Source: Crocinitomicaceae bacterium (lineage in GTDB: Bacteria > Bacteroidota > Bacteroidia > Flavobacteriales_D > Crocinitomicaceae). Taken from it: 5,588 nt of DNA. How positions within the stretch are numbered: the first letter of the stretch is position 1; every line of letters starts with the position of its first letter. The notes below the pieces were generated by a model. The model had not been told where the DNA came from, did no database searches, and saw nothing but the letters and a program-made list of their open reading frames with translations. The DNA lies in contig JAURHO010000113.1 of the NCBI GenBank assembly GCA_030833265.1, forward strand, positions 1 to 5,588. The letters are read 5' to 3'. Positions 1 to 5,588 of this stretch are shown one piece after another. The position numbers and the translations under genes are program-made.

Positions 1-529
1 CAAGAACAACTACTTTTGGCTCGACCCCAATTCTAAAATGGGTTTTATTGCCAATGGGGAATTGGCTAAGATTGAAAAAGTACGGCGCTTTGAAGCCCAA
101 TACGGCTTTGAGTTTGCCTACGTAGACCTCAGTTTTGTAGACTACCCAGACCAAGCACCGCTCAGTTGTTGGGTACACTTAGCCAGCCTCGATGAAGAAG
201 CACCAAGCTTGCAGCGCGCCACTTTAAAAAAGTTGTTTTATGCCATTGAAGACACACACAAGGACATCAAAAACAAACAAAAGCGCTACCGCGAAGTGCT
301 CAAAGATCCTTACTTCAATGCGCTGCAAATCAAATATGCCCATGCGATTACCGTGCACAAAGCGCAAGGTGGCCAATGGGAACACGTCTATATTGATTAT
401 GGTTTTGTACCTGAGGAGCGTAAAAATGCGCAATATATTCAGTGGCTGTATACTTCAGTTTCAAGGGCAAGTGAGCAGCTTTATTTATTGAATTTCCCAG
501 ACGATTATTTTATTGAACCGCTAGATTAA
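1..529 (+). CDS. RecD/UvrD-like SF1 DNA helicase, C-terminal part (5' end outside window)
   Basis: This is the C-terminal end of an ATP-dependent superfamily 1 DNA helicase of the RecD-like kind, expected to unwind DNA in the cytoplasm during repair or recombination. The frame is open from base 2, so the ATG at 38 is an internal Met; the residues before it (NNYFWLDPNSK) continue smoothly into GFIANGE. About 175 codons are visible. The UvrD_C_2-type region carries helicase motif V, AITVHKAQGGQW (about 344-379), and motif VI, WLYTSVSRASEQLYL (about 443-487), whose Arg (464-466) would be the arginine finger. Walker A and B motifs must lie upstream of the window. The gene ends in TAA at 527-529 and overlaps the convergent peptidase gene by 4 bases. 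The fold and helicase assignment are firm; the exact subfamily (stand-alone RecD-like ATPase versus a RecBCD-type subunit) is inference, and the lack of recB or recC neighbours in view favours the stand-alone type. Confidence 0.85.
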   Translation, partial: KNNYFWLDPNSKMGFIANGELAKIEKVRRFEAQYGFEFAYVDLSFVDYPDQAPLSCWVHLASLDEEAPSLQRATLKKLFYAIEDTHKDIKNKQKRYREVLKDPYFNALQIKYAHAITVHKAQGGQWEHVYIDYGFVPEERKNAQYIQWLYTSVSRASEQLYLLNFPDDYFIEPLD

Positions 530-1902
530 GCAAGCATCCAAGCCTTGAGGGCTTTTTCTTGAGGGCCATTGAGCGTGGCTAAACGCAGCACTTTATTTTG
601 AACAAAGAAGTTTCGATCCACTTCCGGAATAAATAATTCCAAAATACGACCACTGCGCTCTACAAGCAAGGTTTTGTTCTGGTTTTCATGAAAGCTCAGC
701 CAGGCATCTAATTGAGGTAACGCCCTGACCTGATTAACGGCAATGATGAGGTCACCAATGGCCAACCCACCTAATTCAGCGGGTGAACCCGGATAAAGCT
801 GAACAATTTGCCAATCTTTTCCAACCTGACTCACCTTCATGCCAAAACGCGCTTCTGCATAACTATTGGCTGGCGTTTGCTGTAGTTCTAAACCGAAGTA
901 TTCAAAAGCCTCTGAGAGCAATTGTTCATAAGGTGCAGTGCCGTAAACAAAGTCATTGAAGAAACTCGTGAAGTCTTGTCCTGAAAAGTTTTCTAGGGCT
1001 GTTTTGTAATCTTGAATGCTATAACCTTTTTGCTGACAAGCAAAGTCGTAATAGAGGTGTTTCATGACAACTTCAAGCCCAAGCTTATTTTGAGTCGCTT
1101 GTCTGAGTTTCATGTCGCAGTAAAAGGCCAAAAGGCAACCTTCTGTATAAATAGACACTTTGCGGCCAGGTGCCCCAGGCACATAGCCATCGAGCCAAGT
1201 ATCATAAGAAGCAGCAGCCACACTCATTGAAAAACGCGCCGGATTATCGAGGTGTTTTTGTACTTGCTTGCTGAGTTCTTTCAAATATTGTTCTAACGAG
1301 AAAACGCCACTTTTTAATAAATAGAGGTCTCCCATGTAGGTGGTGATGCCTTCATAAATGAAACCAGCTTCTGAGTAATTTTCCTCTTTGAAATTATAAG
1401 GAAACATCTCAGCAGGCCTGATGGATTTCACATTCCAGACATGATACAATTCATGAGAACTTACACCCAAGAGCTCTGTGTAAAGCGTCGTAAAGACCTC
1501 TGAACTTGGTCCAAGTGCAATAACTGTTGAATTCAGGTGCTCCACACCGTGGTAAGCTGCGTAAGGCACAGATTGAATGAGAAAAGTGAATTCAGGTACA
1601 GGAAATTCGCCAAAGTCTGCAATTTGTTGTTGCGTAAAACGTTTGAAGTCTTCGAGTACCTTTTCCCAAGGAATTTGTTTTTGGTTATTGAAGCAAATAT
1701 GAAACGCAGTGCCATTGACTTCGTAGCTTTTTCTTTGGATATGCCCACTACAAATAAAAGGGCTATCTGCTAATTGATCAAAATTGGCTACAACAGTTTT
1801 GTTGTCTTGGAAATGTAGGCCCGAAGCAATTTCCCAATGAGCGGGTAGGTGTAACTGTATTTCAAAGCCAAGGTTTTCTGTGGCTTGGGGGTATAAAAAC
1901 AA
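526..1902 (-). CDS. M61 peptidase, catalytic and PDZ fragment (downstream frame)
   Basis: This frame carries the catalytic half. The zinc motif HELYH (bases 1441-1455; residues 150-154 counted from the TTG at 1902, about 262-266 in the joined protein) gives two His ligands and the catalytic Glu. The Glu in FIYEGITTY (residue 184) is the likely third ligand. YTEGCLLAFYCDMKLR (252-267) is a typical M61 block. A PDZ domain follows at about 352-427, with YPGSPAELGGLAIGD as its core; it probably binds peptide ends or controls access. The TTG at 1900-1902 is the first non-ATG start option and is probably not used: the true reading enters through the frameshift at 1895-1899. Independent translation would lack the N-terminal domain. 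The gene ends in TAA inside the TTAA shared with the convergent helicase. Confidence 0.75.
   Translation of the reverse strand: MFLYPQATENLGFEIQLHLPAHWEIASGLHFQDNKTVVANFDQLADSPFICSGHIQRKSYEVNGTAFHICFNNQKQIPWEKVLEDFKRFTQQQIADFGEFPVPEFTFLIQSVPYAAYHGVEHLNSTVIALGPSSEVFTTLYTELLGVSSHELYHVWNVKSIRPAEMFPYNFKEENYSEAGFIYEGITTYMGDLYLLKSGVFSLEQYLKELSKQVQKHLDNPARFSMSVAAASYDTWLDGYVPGAPGRKVSIYTEGCLLAFYCDMKLRQATQNKLGLEVVMKHLYYDFACQQKGYSIQDYKTALENFSGQDFTSFFNDFVYGTAPYEQLLSEAFEYFGLELQQTPANSYAEARFGMKVSQVGKDWQIVQLYPGSPAELGGLAIGDLIIAVNQVRALPQLDAWLSFHENQNKTLLVERSGRILELFIPEVDRNFFVQNKVLRLATLNGPQEKALKAWMLA
540..557 (+). terminator. Possible intrinsic terminator of the helicase gene, inside the peptidase coding sequence
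   Basis: Eleven bases after the helicase stop codon there is a 5-bp perfect stem, AAGCC (540-544) and GGCTT (550-554), with a TTGAG loop. It runs into a T-rich tract (553-560, five Ts then CTT). The stem is short and has only three G-C pairs, so this is a weak candidate. It overlaps the last codons of the minus-strand M61 peptidase, because there is no intergenic space between the convergent genes. Confidence 0.4.
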
Positions 1903-2237
1903 TTTACCGGATTGATATAAAGTTGTTGCTCATCGAGGTAGCTAGACCCCGCATTGAGTTCTGAGGCATAATAGCTGTATTCTACACGGACAAAAGCTGA
2001 GGCCTCGCAATCCACCTTCCAGGTGTCTTTGCGCGTCTTGCGAAGCGCAAGCCGCTCGTTTTTGTCGTTGAACGCGCGCAAACCCTTGATATTTTTGGCA
2101 AAATTACCAAGTTCATAACGCCCTGGTCGCCAACTGGCCAACTCCAAAACCAGCTCGGCCTCCGTTACAGGAATCGTGGCCTTGAATTGGATGTAGCGCA
2201 AATTTGCTTGCTCGCAGGAGACGTCGTAGCGTATCAT
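1788..2237 (-). CDS. M61 peptidase, N-terminal fragment (upstream frame)
   Basis: Residues 1-114 of this 149-codon frame are the M61 N-terminal domain. They carry the family-like stretch SWRPGRYELGNFAKN (residues 35-49) and ELNAGSSYLDEQQLYINPVNC (about 93-113). The last 35 residues, from YTPKPQ onward, do not resemble the family and are out-of-frame reading until the stop at 1788-1790. If translated as it stands, the product has no catalytic domain and should be non-functional. The start follows the ABC-F stop as TAA-ACCT-ATG, and no strong ribosome binding site is seen. Confidence 0.6.
   Translation of the reverse strand: MIRYDVSCEQANLRYIQFKATIPVTEAELVLELASWRPGRYELGNFAKNIKGLRAFNDKNERLALRKTRKDTWKVDCEASAFVRVEYSYYASELNAGSSYLDEQQLYINPVNCFYTPKPQKTLALKYSYTYPLIGKLLRAYISKTTKLL
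1895..1899 (-). other. Frameshift site: T5 homopolymer in the M61 gene
   Basis: On the coding strand the upstream frame reads TGT TTT TAT ACC (C F Y T). The family-like reading needs TGT TTT TTA TAC (C F L Y), that is six Ts instead of five. Both frames are open together only between 1929 and 1788, so the shift must lie there, and the restored NPVNCFLYP pins it to this run. Confidence 0.75.
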
Positions 2238-2241
2238 AGGT

Positions 2242-4457
<2,216 letters not shown>

Positions 4458-4460
4458 CTG

Positions 4461-5588
4461 TTAGTCTACTAATGAAGCGAGTTCGCCTCGGATGACACCC
4501 CTAATTTGACCTTGAAGTTGGGTGTTGTTGAACGGGCTAAAACGCAGTTGTTCAGCTTGCATATTTGCTTCATAAGGCATGCTTGGGTCAAAGAGCGTCA
4601 GTTCAGCAACTGCACCTGGCTCAATGCAAGTAGGCGCTATTCCGAGTACTTTGCGCGGCCCGGTTGTTAAGGCAGGTAAGATATTTGCTAAATCGGTTGG
4701 TTTGTGTGTATTGAGTGCGGCAAAGAAAGTCTCGAGTTGTGGTGCTCCAAAGTGTGCGAGGTCGAATTCGAGGTCCTTTTCTTCGAGATCGCCAGGTCGG
4801 TGATCACTGACAATGGCATCGATGGTGCCGTCAATTACACCTTCCCAAAGCGCTTTTTGATCAGTAGCGGTGCGCAATACCGGAAGTACCTTGTAGCGGG
4901 TGTCGAAGCCAAGCATGGCACTTTCTGTAAAACAAAGATTCATAAGGTGGACATCTGAAGTGACGTCTAGCCCCTCGTTTTTGGCTTTGCGTACCAAATT
5001 AACTGCTTCTGCAGTACTAAGGCCACTGAGGTGTAATTTGCCACCAGTATAAGCCAAGATGCGCAAATTGCGCTCCACTTCAATGATTTCTGCCAAATGC
5101 GGATCGGCTTTGAGCCCGGTGCGGGTAGAAGCTTGCCCTTCATTGACTTGTCCTTTGGCGCCTAAAGCAGCATTGCGTGAAAAAACACTAACGCGTCCAC
5201 CGAAGTCTCGGGTGTACAGCAAAGCGCGCTGTAAAATTCCGGCATTTACTGCATGTGCATCGTCGGTGAACAGACGCACACCATGTGTATAAAGTTCGTA
5301 GAGTTCTGCGAGTTCCTCGCCGTTCAAACCTTTGGTAAGTGCACCATTGACCCCTAAGAAAGTAGTGGCTCCTTGTGCTTTTTGCTGGGCGTAAGTCACC
5401 TGACCTTTGTTCTCCATGACAGGCAGGGTACCCGGTTGGATATAAACTTGAGTGAAGCCTCCTAAACTGGCGATATCTAAACCATTTTGGATGGTTTCTT
5501 TGTGTTCGTAACCAGGATCACAGAAGTCAGCTTTGAGGTCTATAAAACCTGGTGCCACACAAAGTTCAGCAGAATTCACTTGTAGTGC
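4461..5588 (-). CDS. Dihydroorotase-family amidohydrolase, probably catalytically inactive (5' end outside window)
   Basis: About 375 codons of a dihydroorotase-like TIM-barrel protein are visible. The frame runs open through the right edge (A-L-Q before the GTG at 5577-5579, which is probably an internal Val), and about 45 N-terminal residues are probably missing. Family blocks are clear: APGFIDL (from the GTG, residues 9-15), FCDPGYEHKE, FTDDAHAV (104-111), KLHLSGLSTAEAV (181-193), AIVSDHRP (255-262) and a C-terminal composite-domain end. The metal ligands are mostly gone: HxH is KAD (16-18), the HaED position reads FSRN (133-136), and the His of the lHlsHlST block is Gly186. The late Asp259 is kept. 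An active dihydroorotase (cyclisation of carbamoyl aspartate in pyrimidine synthesis) is therefore unlikely. By analogy with inactive PyrC' of Pseudomonas, it may be a structural partner of aspartate transcarbamoylase; this is inference. It is the first visible gene of the minus-strand row. Confidence 0.85.
   Translation of the reverse strand, partial: ALQVNSAELCVAPGFIDLKADFCDPGYEHKETIQNGLDIASLGGFTQVYIQPGTLPVMENKGQVTYAQQKAQGATTFLGVNGALTKGLNGEELAELYELYTHGVRLFTDDAHAVNAGILQRALLYTRDFGGRVSVFSRNAALGAKGQVNEGQASTRTGLKADPHLAEIIEVERNLRILAYTGGKLHLSGLSTAEAVNLVRKAKNEGLDVTSDVHLMNLCFTESAMLGFDTRYKVLPVLRTATDQKALWEGVIDGTIDAIVSDHRPGDLEEKDLEFDLAHFGAPQLETFFAALNTHKPTDLANILPALTTGPRKVLGIAPTCIEPGAVAELTLFDPSMPYEANMQAEQLRFSPFNNTQLQGQIRGVIRGELASLVD

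Larger units (their letters stand above)
526..2237 (-). pseudogene. M61 family aminopeptidase with PDZ domain, split by a 1-base frameshift
   Basis: Two overlapping minus-strand frames together make one M61 (glycyl aminopeptidase-like) gluzincin metallopeptidase. The first 114 residues are read from the ATG at 2235-2237; the rest is read in the -1 frame. Joining them at the T5 run (complement of 1895-1899) gives the family-like sequence NPVNCFLYPQ and a protein of about 570 residues, the usual size. Order of parts: beta-rich M61 N-terminal domain, catalytic domain with HELYH, PDZ domain. There is no signal peptide, so the protein should be cytosolic. The ATG lies 4 bases after the ABC-F stop, so translation is probably coupled. 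No other lesion is visible and the catalytic residues are intact. The shift is therefore either recent, a sequencing or assembly error at a homopolymer, or (least likely) ribosomal slippage. The protein identity is much surer than the pseudogene status. Confidence 0.75.

Noticed and set aside
38..40. ATG at 38 as the helicase start
   Set aside because: The frame is open upstream to the window edge, the preceding residues fit the family, and a 163-residue protein would lack the whole ATPase core.
544..566. Direct repeat CTTGAGGGC at 544-552 and 558-566
   Set aside because: Only 9 bases long, two copies, within the codons of the peptidase C-terminus; no array or site logic, so probably chance.
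1865..1899. Programmed -1 frameshift element with downstream stem in the M61 gene
   Set aside because: The slip geometry would restore the protein, but the heptamer is not canonical and the stems are only 5 bp with 11-12 base loops, so I do not annotate it as a recoding signal.
5577..5579. GTG as the start of the dihydroorotase-like gene
   Set aside because: The family normally has about 45-50 residues before the PGFIDL block, and the frame is open through the right edge, so this is most likely an internal Val codon.

Overview
The window looks like ordinary chromosomal housekeeping DNA from a member of the Bacteroidota. The basis is the protein flavour (a YbiT-type ABC-F protein, a cytosolic M61 peptidase with a PDZ domain, and a dihydroorotase-like protein without the HxH metal motif), a TAnnTTTG-type promoter box (TATCTTTG) in the only real intergenic gap, weak or absent Shine-Dalgarno sequences, and a GC content in the mid-40s by eye. 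I cannot name a genus. I see no mobile element, CRISPR array, tRNA or rRNA, and no gene-free stretch longer than about 35 bases.

Layout. Bases 1-529 (+ strand) hold the C-terminal third or so of a RecD/UvrD-like superfamily 1 DNA helicase, cut by the left edge. It converges on a minus-strand gene row; the two TAA stops overlap in the palindrome TTAA at 526-529. Reading the minus strand from the right edge, the order is: a dihydroorotase-family protein (4461-5588, N-terminus outside the window); 3 bases later a small COG3963-type SAM-dependent methyltransferase (3900-4457); a 35-base gap with a promoter-like box; an ABC-F ATPase (2242-3864); and 4 bases later an M61 peptidase gene (526-2237) split by a one-base frameshift in an A5/T5 run at 1895-1899.

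How the genes relate. The spacings suggest a co-directional operon with an extra promoter in front of the ABC-F gene. The products (pyrimidine-type amidohydrolase relative, methyltransferase, ribosome-associated ATPase, peptidase) share no obvious pathway, so this is probably co-transcription without a shared function.

I found no clear new biological system. The points most worth a second look are: (1) the single-base frameshift in the peptidase; (2) the ABC-F protein, in which the NBD2 P-loop, the NBD2 Q-loop and the NBD1 signature are all degenerate and all map to the same composite ATP site; (3) the dihydroorotase-like protein, which has lost most of its metal ligands and is probably a pseudoenzyme; and (4) a terminator-like hairpin for the helicase gene lying inside the peptidase coding sequence.
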